The notes under the pieces are model-generated. The model saw only the letters and a program-made list of their open reading frames with translations, ran no database searches and was not told where the DNA came from. From assembly GCA_947452325.1 (NCBI GenBank), contig CANGCZ010000050.1, positions 1 to 8,902 on the forward strand: a stretch of 8,902 nt of DNA. The letters run 5' to 3'. How positions within the stretch are numbered: position 1 is the stretch's first letter; each line of letters begins with the position of its first letter. A program made the position numbers and the translations under genes. Shown one piece after another: positions 1 to 6,354 of the stretch. The DNA comes from Comamonadaceae bacterium. GTDB lineage: Bacteria > Pseudomonadota > Gammaproteobacteria > Burkholderiales > Burkholderiaceae_C.

Positions 1-142
1 GGTTGGTGGAGGTTCCGAAGTGGGTCACTTCAAAGGTGACAAAAGTGTGTGTTGGGTCAATGTTGTAAGTAGCGGCTTGGGCGCTGGTGGAACTGGCGAC
101 AGCCGTGGCTGTCAAAGCTGTGGCGATGAAAAGTTGACGCAT
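1..142 (-). CDS. YceI family periplasmic protein, N-terminal part (cut by window edge)
   Basis: Only the first 47 codons are present; the gene runs off the left edge. Translation from ATG at 142 gives a signal peptide with a basic start (MRQLF), an Ala/Thr-rich hydrophobic core and a likely signal peptidase I site after AQA (about residue 28). The mature protein then begins ATYNIDPTHTFVTFEVTHFG, which is the typical YceI opening (Y-x-I/L-D-P-x-H, then a beta strand ending in xHxG). YceI proteins are periplasmic beta-barrel lipocalin-like folds that bind isoprenoids such as ubiquinone-8. An AGGAG ribosome site lies at 150-154, 7 bases before the start, which fixes it. It follows the other YceI gene by 28 bases, so it is probably the third gene of the b561-yceI-yceI operon. 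Family assignment is strong from the opening alone; the rest of the protein cannot be judged. Confidence 0.85.
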   Translation of the reverse strand, partial: MRQLFIATALTATAVASSTSAQAATYNIDPTHTFVTFEVTHFGTSTN

Positions 143-170
143 GGAAAAACTCCTGGGTGTTGTTGAAAAA

Positions 171-743
171 TTACAGTTTGGCAACGCCTGTCAGTACAAA
201 TTTGAATTTCACTTGTACATCGTCCGCCACCATGGAGGTGTCAGACCATTCGTTGTCACCAATCTTGAAGGGCAAACGCTTGAGTGCGAATGCGCCCACG
301 GCGGTGGTGAGGCCGCCGGTTTGGCTCAGACTGACAGGCACGGTGATGTCCTGTGTCAATCCTTTGATGCTGAGTTTGCCGCTGATTTCATATTTACCTG
401 CGGCGGTACTTTTGACCGCAGTGGATTGAAAGCTGGCTTTGGAGAATTTGGCGGTGTTGAACCAATCGGGTTTGACCAGTTCCGCGTCGGTTTCTTTGGA
501 CCCCAAGGTGGCACTGGCCATGTCTACGCTGAAGTTGATCTTTGCCGCAGCCGGTTTCGCCGGGTCGAAATTGATTTGCGCGTCAAACGATTTGAAGCGT
601 CCTTCAACCGGCACGCCCATTTGCTTGCTGACAAACACAATCTCGCTTTGCGCGGATTGCAGTTTTTGCTGGGCTTGGGCGGACAACGACGCCAAACCCG
701 ACAAGCCAATGAAAACAGAGATCAAAAATCGGTGTGACAACAT
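171..743 (-). CDS. YceI family periplasmic protein
   Basis: A 190-residue protein of the usual YceI length (about 190). Residues 1-24 form a signal peptide (MLSHRFL, then a Leu/Gly/Ser core, cleavage likely after SAQA). The mature part has the alternating beta-strand pattern of the lipocalin-like YceI barrel, with a middle segment resembling the family (ETDAELVKPDWFNTAKFSKA, then GKLSIKGLTQDITVPV). It belongs to the branch whose opening reads SEIVFVSKQMGVPVEGRF, so the conserved His of the canonical opening seen in its neighbour is replaced by Lys/Gln. Start: the frame extends 7 codons further up to a TTG, but ATG at 743 has AAAGG 7 bases upstream and begins a proper signal peptide. It lies 17 bases after the cytochrome b561 gene, so co-transcription is likely. 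Expected role: periplasmic isoprenoid or quinone carrier working with the membrane cytochrome. The ligand is inferred. Confidence 0.9.
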   Translation of the reverse strand: MLSHRFLISVFIGLSGLASLSAQAQQKLQSAQSEIVFVSKQMGVPVEGRFKSFDAQINFDPAKPAAAKINFSVDMASATLGSKETDAELVKPDWFNTAKFSKASFQSTAVKSTAAGKYEISGKLSIKGLTQDITVPVSLSQTGGLTTAVGAFALKRLPFKIGDNEWSDTSMVADDVQVKFKFVLTGVAKL

Positions 744-760
744 GGGAATACCTTTGGGAG

Positions 761-1333
761 TCAAGAGCGACGGGCGGGCAATATGCGTTGCAACAAGGCG
801 TGTTTGTCTACAAACTGGTGTTTCAGTGCGGCGGCCACATGCAACCCGACCAAACCTGCCAAAGCAAAAGCACTGATTTCGTGCCAGGGCTTGATCAACT
901 CGGCAAGTGCCTTGTCAGCAGAGACCCAATCCGGCAAGGGCAGCAGACCAAACACGACCACGGGAAACCCGGCCGCAGAGCTGTAAGCCCAGCCAACTAA
1001 GGGCACGATGAAAAACAAGGTGTACATGGCGTATTGCGTGCCGTGGTGAGCGATCTGCTGCCAGGCCGGCATGTCAGCTTTCATTTCCAGGGGCAGGGCA
1101 GGCGGTGGCTGGTAGAGGCGCCAGCACAATCGCAGCAGACTCAACACCAGCACGCAGATGCCAGCCCATTTGTGCCAGTTGAACAGCTTTAAGCGCAGTG
1201 GCGAAATAGGTAAATCCGCCATGAACAAACCTACCCCGAACAATCCGGCCAAGCCCAAGGCCAGCAGCCAATGAAACAACACCGCTGGTAAAGAGTAGGG
1301 GTTTGAATGTGACGCCTGATTAACTTCTTGCAT
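761..1333 (-). CDS. Cytochrome b561 (CybB/YceJ-like), inner membrane di-heme protein
   Basis: A 190-residue membrane protein matching the bacterial cytochrome b561 family in length and layout. Four hydrophobic helices lie at about residues 15-38, 54-72, 97-119 and 148-170. Candidate heme-ligand histidines sit in the expected places: H21 (LFHWLL, helix 1), H54 (NWHKW, helix 2), and H151 (PWHEIS) and H165 (GLHVAA) in helix 4. The C-terminus is basic and presumably cytoplasmic. The family moves electrons between quinol and other carriers in the inner membrane; E. coli CybB is a superoxide:ubiquinone oxidoreductase. Downstream on the same strand follow two YceI genes, as in the E. coli yceJ-yceI pair, which supports a quinone-linked electron-transfer role. 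The start ATG at 1333 has only a weak purine-rich ribosome site (AAACTAAG region). Family is secure; electron donor and acceptor are unknown. Confidence 0.92.
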   Translation of the reverse strand: MQEVNQASHSNPYSLPAVLFHWLLALGLAGLFGVGLFMADLPISPLRLKLFNWHKWAGICVLVLSLLRLCWRLYQPPPALPLEMKADMPAWQQIAHHGTQYAMYTLFFIVPLVGWAYSSAAGFPVVVFGLLPLPDWVSADKALAELIKPWHEISAFALAGLVGLHVAAALKHQFVDKHALLQRILPARRS

Positions 1334-1346
1334 ATTGCTTAGTTTA

Positions 1347-1451
1347 TTGACGTAAAAGTCAAATTCATGAAATAGGATTGAACTGACTGATCAAAAAAAT
1401 TGATTTATCAATCCAATATACCTAAAGAAGCTAACTTGCTTTGAAAAGCAA
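1347..1451 (-). promoter_or_regulatory. Upstream region of the b561-yceI operon with three palindromes
   Basis: The AT-rich gap between the lipoprotein terminator and the cytochrome gene must hold the operon's promoter. Three perfect short inverted repeats are visible: TTGCTTT-2-AAAGCAA at 1436-1451, ATTGAT-2-ATCAAT at 1399-1412, and TTGAC-6-GTCAA at 1347-1362. A possible minus-strand -10 box, TATATT, is at 1420-1415, with no good -35 hexamer before it. If that box is real, one palindrome would cover the -35 area and another the transcription start, as operators often do. The promoter is inference; the palindromes are seen directly. No regulator can be named. Confidence 0.35.
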
Positions 1452-1461
1452 AACCCAGTGT

Positions 1462-1488
1462 AAAAAAAATCGCCGCAGTGGCGGCGAT
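1462..1488 (-). terminator. Rho-independent terminator of the lipoprotein unit
   Basis: Read on the minus strand, ATCGCCGC-CACT-GCGGCGAT forms a perfect 8-bp GC-rich stem with a 4-base loop. It is followed directly by a run of T (plus-strand A run 1462-1469). It lies 28 bases after the stop codon of the lipoprotein gene, so it ends that unit and isolates it from the b561-yceI operon. Confidence 0.92.
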
Positions 1489-1515
1489 GGGGCTGGGCGA
1501 TAGCGCTTGTGGTTG

Positions 1516-2442
1516 TCAGTTGCGCTGTACTTTGTTTTGCACCGGCAACAAGGTGTATTCGATATCGAGATCGCGCTTGCCGTTGGAATTCAGTTCAATC
1601 CAGACCACACGCTGGCCACGTTTGAACTGAAAGGAATTGTGTAAGCTGACCCGGCGGCTGAGCATCATTTCCCAACCCTTGGCTTTGGCATCTTCAACGA
1701 GTTCATCACGTGCCACATCCAAACAAGTGGCGCCGCCTTCGCACTGAATTGTTTTCTTGGCAACCGCCGGTGTAACTGCCGGGGCAGGTGCGGCAGGTTC
1801 AGGCGTCTTGGCGTTTTTTGCGCCTTTTTTCGTGGCCGTGGGAGGAAGAGGTTTGACCTGAACCGTTTCGGCATTGACCGGCGGCGTCCCTGACTTGTCG
1901 CTGAAGACGGCGTGTGCGTACAAGCGGCCTAGCATTTGCTCGCCAAAACCGACCACTGTTTCTTCGTTAATGCGTGTCGGTGTGGAGCCGGGTATCCAAG
2001 GGAAATCGTAGGTGGGTTGCTTTTGCCAGCGGCGGGGTACTTCGCCTTCACGCAAAGTGGGGATGTAGGGGGCAAAAAGCATGGGCCCTGTGGCAGTGTT
2101 GGCATCGTCTGCCTGAAGCGACAAGGGCTTGGGAGGTGTCACCGCCGTGGCTTTGGCTGGCGTTGCTGCAGGTACGGGTTGGTTCAAATCAACCGCAGCG
2201 GTCTTGGCCGTGGGAGAGGCGGCAGTGTTCAATGGGGTTTCATTGGTTTTTAATGAAATTGCTGGCACAGACGCAGGCGATTGTTTGCCGGGTTGCTCGC
2301 TGATGCGGGGCGGTAATTTCAACGCGCCATAGGGCCCGGACACATCGTCTTCATCCGAACTCATGAAAGTGGAACACGCAGTCAGCAACATACAAACAGT
2401 CACCAGACTGAGCGATTTTGTGGAATGGCTAAAGGGTTGCAT
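1516..2442 (-). CDS. Predicted outer-membrane lipoprotein of unknown function
   Basis: A 308-residue protein I cannot assign to a family. Residues 1-22 are a lipoprotein signal peptide ending in the lipobox LLTAC with Cys23 as the lipidation site. Residue +2 is Ser, not Asp, so sorting to the outer membrane is expected. Low-complexity Pro/Ala/Thr/Lys-rich stretches at about 52-118 and 196-231 look like flexible linkers. They separate a middle segment (about 119-185, with aromatic and Pro-rich YIPTLREGEVPRRW) from a C-terminal module (about 232-300). That module starts with two cysteines, C234 and C240 (CEGGATC), which could form a disulfide, then DELVEDAKAKGW at 246-257 and a likely beta strand RDLDIEYT at 290-297. 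It follows the secreted-protein gene by 39 bases, and a strong terminator comes after it. The ribosome site before ATG 2442 is weak (AAAG). A structural or envelope-assembly role is possible but unsupported. Confidence 0.8.
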   Translation of the reverse strand: MQPFSHSTKSLSLVTVCMLLTACSTFMSSDEDDVSGPYGALKLPPRISEQPGKQSPASVPAISLKTNETPLNTAASPTAKTAAVDLNQPVPAATPAKATAVTPPKPLSLQADDANTATGPMLFAPYIPTLREGEVPRRWQKQPTYDFPWIPGSTPTRINEETVVGFGEQMLGRLYAHAVFSDKSGTPPVNAETVQVKPLPPTATKKGAKNAKTPEPAAPAPAVTPAVAKKTIQCEGGATCLDVARDELVEDAKAKGWEMMLSRRVSLHNSFQFKRGQRVVWIELNSNGKRDLDIEYTLLPVQNKVQRN

Positions 2443-2481
2443 ACATCAAACTTTGTGAATTTGGGTTGTGCCCGGAGAGGG

Positions 2482-2937
2482 TCAGTCTTTCGACGCGGAT
2501 TCGCGGCCGCTGGGGCGGTTACCGTGCTGGTTCAACAATACCGAATAGACGGCATCTACCCCGGCATTGGTATTCGTCAGTCGAATGTCCAAAATCCGAT
2601 CATCTTGAATCAAAGTCACCACGTAACTGGTACCCAAGCGCATCAGTGAATGCAATTGCCAGTTTTTCAGCAAGGCGTCGCCAATCAATTCGTTTTGCAC
2701 CTGCTCACTGTAGGCCTCGGGCAATGTGGCGAAAAAAATACCGGTTTGCTGATTGCCTTCACCCAGAAGAACGGTTTGTTCGTGCTTGGTCAGCAGCATC
2801 GATTCCACATAGGGGTACATCGAGCTCTGAATCACCGGCCAGCGTGTTTGCGCGTGCAGTGATGCTGACATCACCAGCACCCCACCCATCAGGGCCATGG
2901 TCTTCAAGGCGTTCAGTAAAAAATGTCTTGGTGTCAT
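2482..2937 (-). CDS. Predicted secreted protein of unknown function
   Basis: From ATG at 2937 the product is 151 residues. A signal peptide (TPRHFLLNALKTMALMGGV..., cleavage likely after LHA, about residue 28) is followed by a mature domain of about 120 residues. I do not recognise the family. Visible stretches are YPYVESMLLTKHEQTVLLGE, NELIGDALLKNW at 82-93 and a likely beta strand RILDIRLT at 114-121. The last two resemble the C-terminal module of the lipoprotein encoded next. The start is uncertain: an in-frame ATG at 2976 would add 13 residues in front, with GAAGG about 10 bases upstream, while ATG 2937 has only a poor GAAG. I chose 2937 because it gives a compact, normal signal peptide. 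The 39-base gap to the lipoprotein gene suggests one operon, with this gene first. No membrane helix after the signal peptide and no catalytic motif were seen. Confidence 0.75.
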   Translation of the reverse strand: MTPRHFLLNALKTMALMGGVLVMSASLHAQTRWPVIQSSMYPYVESMLLTKHEQTVLLGEGNQQTGIFFATLPEAYSEQVQNELIGDALLKNWQLHSLMRLGTSYVVTLIQDDRILDIRLTNTNAGVDAVYSVLLNQHGNRPSGRESASKD

Positions 2938-3000
2938 GTTGGACAGAACTTCAAAAAAGGAAAAGGCAAGGTTCATTCCTGTCAAACCTTCAGTACCTAC

Positions 3001-3031
3001 AATATATCAACAAAAATGATCAAATCGTAAA
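3001..3031 (-). promoter_or_regulatory. Possible promoter of the secreted protein/lipoprotein unit
   Basis: On the minus strand a TATATT hexamer (3006-3001, 5 of 6 to TATAAT) is preceded by TTTACG (3031-3026, 4 of 6 to TTGACA) with a 19-base spacer, longer than the ideal 17. It sits in an AT-rich intergenic stretch and would give a short leader before either start codon. The match is modest and the call is inference. Confidence 0.3.
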
Positions 3032-3122
3032 AAACAACAGTTCTAATGGAATAAATGACAAATACACCAGAGTGTTTACCGAATTCAAAAAGGCCATCTG
3101 GCCGATAGGAAGAATAATAAAT

Positions 3123-3167
3123 AATTCAATTATTGAATTCTGAAATAAATCTCATGTTTTGAGATTT
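3123..3167. other. AT-rich palindromes in the gap 2986-3203
   Basis: The gap between the ATPase gene and the secreted-protein gene contains no credible gene. It holds a perfect palindrome AATTCAAT-t-ATTGAATT at 3123-3139 and an 8-bp stem AAATCTCA-5-TGAGATTT at 3147-3167. The second could act as a weak terminator for the ATPase unit, whose stop codon is at 3204-3206. However, the stem is AT-rich and no clean T run follows on the minus strand, so this is tentative. A smaller GGCC-4-GGCC repeat lies at 3092-3103. Confidence 0.35.
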
Positions 3168-3203
3168 TTCAGAGCTTGGAAAATAAAGCCGTATGACCGG
3201 CAA

Positions 3204-4730
3204 TCAGCGTCGACGACCGCCGCCTAAAAGACCGCCAAGTACACCACGCACAATTTCGCGACCGATGGCAGAGCCAACGGTGCGCACCGCACTTCGCACA
3301 ACGAGTTGGGCGACGCCGTCGTGACGTCCGCCGCGTGGTCCGGTGGAGCCGAATAAAAGCTCAGATACCTGGCCCATGACACCGCTGTCAGCCGGTGTGG
3401 CTGCGGATTGCATGCTTTGTCTGGCTTGGCTGACGGCGTGTTCGTCCATGGCGGGTGCGCGCCCTTTGATTTTTTCGTAGGCTGATTCGCGGTCTACCGT
3501 TTTTTCGTAGACACCGGCGACCAGGGACTCGGCCATCAAAACTTTGCGTTGCTCGGGGGTGATGGGGCCGAGTTGACTGCCGGGAGGCAAAACAAACACA
3601 CGCTCAGTTTCGCCGGGACGTCCTTTTTCATCAAGCAGGCTGACCAAGGCCTCTCCCACGGCAAGTTCTGTGATCGCCGCTTCAATGTCCAGTCCTTTTT
3701 GAGGCCGCATGGTTTGCGCGGTGGCCGCCACGGCTTTTTGGTCACGCGGCGTGAATGCCCTGAGCACGTGTTGCACCCGGTTGCCGAGTTGCCCCAGCAC
3801 GCTGTCGGGGATGTCCAGCGGGTTTTGCGTGACGAAATACACGCCTACGCCTTTGGATCTGACCAGCCGCACCACCAGTTCAATGCGTTCAATCAAAGCC
3901 TTGGGTGCTTCATTGAAAAGCAAATGTGCCTCGTCGAAAAAGAACACCAGTTTGGGCTTGTCCAGGTCACCAACCTCGGGCAGTTGCTCGAACAATTCGG
4001 ACAGCATCCACAGTAAAAATGTGGCGTACAGGCGCGGGGAGTTCATCAGCTTGTCAGCGGCCAGAATGTTAATCAGGCCGTGGCCGTTGCCGTCTGTTTG
4101 CATGAAATCATGGATGTCGAGCATGGGCTCGCCGAAGAAACGGTCGCCGCCTTGTTCGTCAATTTGCAACAAGCCGCGTTGAATAGCCCCTACGCTGGCC
4201 GCGCTGATGTTGCCGTATTCGTTGGTGAAGTCTTTGGCGTTTTCACCCACGTGTTGCAGCATGGCGCGCAGGTCTTTCAAATCCAGTAACAGCAAGCCGT
4301 TGTCATCGGCTATCTTGAACACCAGGTTGAGCACGCCTGCTTGGGTGTCGTTCAAATTCAACATACGCGCCAGCAGCAAAGGGCCCATGTCGCTGATGGT
4401 GGCGCGCACCGGGTGACCTTGTTCGCCAAAGACATCCCACAGGGTGACAGGGTTGGCGGCAAAGCTTGGGGTGTCCAGGCCGCGCTCTTCCAAGGTGGAC
4501 GCCATCTTGTCAGACAAACTGCCGGCTTGGCTCATGCCGCTCAAGTCGCCTTTGACATCGGCCATGAACACCGGCACGCCTATGCGCGAAAGGCCCTCGG
4601 CCATGGTTTGCAAGCTGACTGTTTTGCCGGAACCGGTCGCACCGGTGATCAAACCGTGGCGGTTCACCAGTTGCGGCAACAAAAAACAGGAACGTTTGCT
4701 GTTGCGGGCAATCAGTAACGGGTCTGACAT
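3204..4730 (-). CDS. yjgR: YjgR/DUF853 family HerA-like ATPase
   Basis: A 508-residue P-loop ATPase close in length to E. coli YjgR (about 500). The opening has the family pattern, with LLPQLVNRHGLITGATGSGK at 17-36 containing the Walker A motif GATGSGKT (30-37). Then comes VFMADVKGDLSGMSQAG, typical of the HerA/FtsK-like superfamily. Walker B with the catalytic acid is FFFDEAHLLF, D266-E267 followed by A268-H269. Downstream FVTQNPLDIPDSVLGQLGNR and LRAFTPRDQKAV correspond to sensor and arginine-finger regions of the fold. The C-terminus is Gly/Arg-rich (GGLLGGGRRR). There is no signal peptide or membrane helix, so it is cytoplasmic. HerA relatives are hexameric DNA translocases, but the job of the YjgR branch is not settled, so DNA pumping here is inference. 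The gene begins 6 bases after the NlpC/P60 stop codon without an evident ribosome site, suggesting translational coupling. Confidence 0.93.
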   Translation of the reverse strand: MSDPLLIARNSKRSCFLLPQLVNRHGLITGATGSGKTVSLQTMAEGLSRIGVPVFMADVKGDLSGMSQAGSLSDKMASTLEERGLDTPSFAANPVTLWDVFGEQGHPVRATISDMGPLLLARMLNLNDTQAGVLNLVFKIADDNGLLLLDLKDLRAMLQHVGENAKDFTNEYGNISAASVGAIQRGLLQIDEQGGDRFFGEPMLDIHDFMQTDGNGHGLINILAADKLMNSPRLYATFLLWMLSELFEQLPEVGDLDKPKLVFFFDEAHLLFNEAPKALIERIELVVRLVRSKGVGVYFVTQNPLDIPDSVLGQLGNRVQHVLRAFTPRDQKAVAATAQTMRPQKGLDIEAAITELAVGEALVSLLDEKGRPGETERVFVLPPGSQLGPITPEQRKVLMAESLVAGVYEKTVDRESAYEKIKGRAPAMDEHAVSQARQSMQSAATPADSGVMGQVSELLFGSTGPRGGRHDGVAQLVVRSAVRTVGSAIGREIVRGVLGGLLGGGRRR

Positions 4731-4736
4731 GGCGGA

Positions 4737-5300
4737 TCAGCGCAATGAGTTATCCGGGATGGGGGCGGATGCGTCGGTGTTGACGCGTCTGGCACCGTTG
4801 AAACGGTTGCGCCAGTAACTGTCTGACATATTTTCTATGCGTACTTCGCCACCGGCGCGAGGTGAGTGAATAAATTTACCTTCGCCGACATAAATGCCAA
4901 CATGGCTGAAGGCTTTGCGCAAGGTGTTGAAAAACACCAAGTCACCGGGTTGCAATTCGGCCTTGTCTATGGTTTGGGTGGCAGCCGCTTGCGCCTTGGC
5001 GTTGTGAGGCAACACCAAACCCAGGGTGTTTTCATACATAGCGCGCACAAAACCGCTGCAATCAAAGCCGTTGCTGCTGGTGCCGCCGCGTTGGTAGGGC
5101 ACGCCGAGAAAGCCCATGGCATTGACCACCAAATCAGATGCCTGGTGGCCGACAGATTTGCTGATATGAGAAATTTGAGACAAGACCAGGGACTGGTTGA
5201 TGAAGCTTTCCAGATCGTCTTCTTGCGGCACCACGGGCGCAGCGCGGGCAGCGCCCAGGGACAAACACAGAATCAAAAGGAGTAGTCGCATAGTACGCAT
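4737..5300 (-). CDS. Secreted NlpC/P60 (C40) cell-wall peptidase
   Basis: From ATG at 5300 the product is 187 residues. A signal peptide of about 20 residues (MRTMRLLLLILCLSLGAARA) is followed by a short linker and one NlpC/P60 domain from about residue 55 to 175. The catalytic residues are visible: Cys81 in GFDCSGFV, His133 in FSHVGIYVG and a third polar residue, His145, in KFIHSPRAG. The LQPGDLVFF strand before the catalytic His is also characteristic. Such enzymes cut peptide stems of peptidoglycan (gamma-D-Glu to diamino acid bonds) in the periplasm. The frame is open 12 codons further up to 5336, but that extension spoils the signal peptide; ATG 5291 is also possible. No strong ribosome site is seen for any start. 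It is the first gene of a pair with the HerA-like ATPase and is divergent from acuI. Exact substrate is unknown. Confidence 0.92.
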   Translation of the reverse strand: MRTMRLLLLILCLSLGAARAAPVVPQEDDLESFINQSLVLSQISHISKSVGHQASDLVVNAMGFLGVPYQRGGTSSNGFDCSGFVRAMYENTLGLVLPHNAKAQAAATQTIDKAELQPGDLVFFNTLRKAFSHVGIYVGEGKFIHSPRAGGEVRIENMSDSYWRNRFNGARRVNTDASAPIPDNSLR

Positions 5301-5315
5301 TCTAACGGCCAGGAG

Positions 5316-5367
5316 TTGAGCGCTTGCATGTCGCACAATCCTGCCATCTCTTTTTATTTGCGCTCAA
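5316..5367. promoter_or_regulatory. Inverted repeat in the divergent promoter gap before acuI
   Basis: The 76-base gap between the divergent peptidase and acuI genes must hold promoters for both. It contains a perfect 8-bp inverted repeat, TTGAGCGC at 5316-5323 and GCGCTCAA at 5360-5367, with centres 44 bases apart (about four helical turns). The right arm overlaps the start of the acuI ribosome site AAGGA (5366-5370). It could be a pair of operator half-sites or an RNA stem that touches the ribosome site. No convincing -35/-10 pair was found. Function is inference. Confidence 0.35.
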
Positions 5368-5376
5368 GGAAAACCT

Positions 5377-6351
5377 ATGTTTCGTGCTGTTGTTTTAGAC
5401 AAAGAACCCGCTTTCAATGCCAGCGTCCAATCATTGGACGAGAGCCGCCTGCCGGATGCCGATGTGCATGTGCAAGTGGCCTATTCCACTTTGAATTACA
5501 AGGATGGATTGGCCATCACCAACAAAAGCCCGGTGGTGCGGGTCTGGCCGATGGTGGCCGGTATCGACGGTGCGGGTACCGTGATTGCTTCTACCCATGC
5601 GGGTTGGAAAGCCGGTGATCAATTTGTTCACAACGGCTGGGGCGTGGGCGAAACCCATTGGGGCTGTTTGTCTGAGCAGGCGCGTTTGAAAGGCGATTGG
5701 CTGGTGAAATTGCCCAAGGCCTTCACGCCTCGCCAAGCCATGGCCATAGGCACGGCAGGCTACACGGCCATGTTGTGCGTCATGGCACTCGAGCAACAAG
5801 GTGTGCAACCGGGTCAAGGCGAAGTGCTGGTGACCGGCGCTACCGGCGGGGTCGGCAGCGTGGCTGTGGCATTGCTCTCCAAATTGGGTTTCAACGTGGT
5901 GGCCGCCACCGGCAAAGCCAGCGAAGAAGCTTATTTAAAGTCTTTGGGTGCGCAAAGCATCATCGACCGCGCAGAGTTGTCCGCACCCGGCAAACCCTTT
6001 CAAAAGGAACACTGGGCAGGTGTGGTCGATGCGGTCGGCTCGCACACCCTGGCCAATGTGTTGGCGCAAACCCGTTACGGCGGTGCGGTCGCGGCCTGCG
6101 GATTGGCGCAAGGCATGGATTTGCCGACCACCGTCATGCCGTTCATCTTGCGCAATGTGCGTTTGATCGGTGTGGATTCGGTCATGGCGCCGCTGGCCTT
6201 GCGTCAGAAAGCCTGGGACAGGTTGGCGCAGGATTTGGACTTGGCCAAACTCGAGAGCATGATCGAAGAAATCACCTTGGATCAAGCGGTTGAAAAAGCC
6301 CATGCGCTGATGGCGGGCCAGGTGCGCGGTCGTGTGGTGGTGAAGATTTAA
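5377..6351 (+). CDS. acuI: Acryloyl-CoA reductase (NADPH), AcuI/YhdH family
   Basis: A 324-residue medium-chain dehydrogenase/reductase of the same length as E. coli AcuI (YhdH), which it resembles along its whole length. Shared stretches include SLDESRLPDADV, STLNYKDGLAIT (37-48), GWGVGETHWG (87-96), IGTAGYTAMLCVMALE (124-139) and LPTTVMPFILRNVRL (249-263). The NADPH-binding loop is TGATGGVGS at 153-161. The zinc-binding Cys/His cluster of alcohol dehydrogenases is absent, as expected for this zinc-independent branch. The enzyme reduces toxic acryloyl-CoA to propionyl-CoA in the cytoplasm, in 3-hydroxypropionate, acrylate and dimethylsulfoniopropionate breakdown. An AAGGA ribosome site lies at 5366-5370, 6 bases before ATG. 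It is the first gene of an operon: the next gene starts 3 bases after its stop, and prpE follows. General quinone-oxidoreductase annotation is the older alternative, but the AcuI match is strong. Confidence 0.94.
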   Translation: MFRAVVLDKEPAFNASVQSLDESRLPDADVHVQVAYSTLNYKDGLAITNKSPVVRVWPMVAGIDGAGTVIASTHAGWKAGDQFVHNGWGVGETHWGCLSEQARLKGDWLVKLPKAFTPRQAMAIGTAGYTAMLCVMALEQQGVQPGQGEVLVTGATGGVGSVAVALLSKLGFNVVAATGKASEEAYLKSLGAQSIIDRAELSAPGKPFQKEHWAGVVDAVGSHTLANVLAQTRYGGAVAACGLAQGMDLPTTVMPFILRNVRLIGVDSVMAPLALRQKAWDRLAQDLDLAKLESMIEEITLDQAVEKAHALMAGQVRGRVVVKI

Positions 6352-6354
6352 ACC

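Noticed and set aside
141..737. A 198-codon plus-strand frame opposite yceI
   Set aside because: Antisense to a gene with signal peptide, ribosome site and family match; no family features of its own.
1399..1412. FNR-type box (TTGAT...ATCAA) before the b561 operon
   Set aside because: The half-sites are right but are separated by 2 bases instead of 4, so an FNR dimer would not fit.
2466..3143. A 225-codon plus-strand open frame
   Set aside because: It runs antisense to the secreted-protein gene and into AT-rich intergenic DNA, has an implausible Arg/Ser-rich composition and lacks a ribosome site; treated as a shadow.
5697..6293. A 198-codon plus-strand frame inside acuI
   Set aside because: Out-of-frame shadow rich in Arg, Gly and His, fully inside a well-supported gene.
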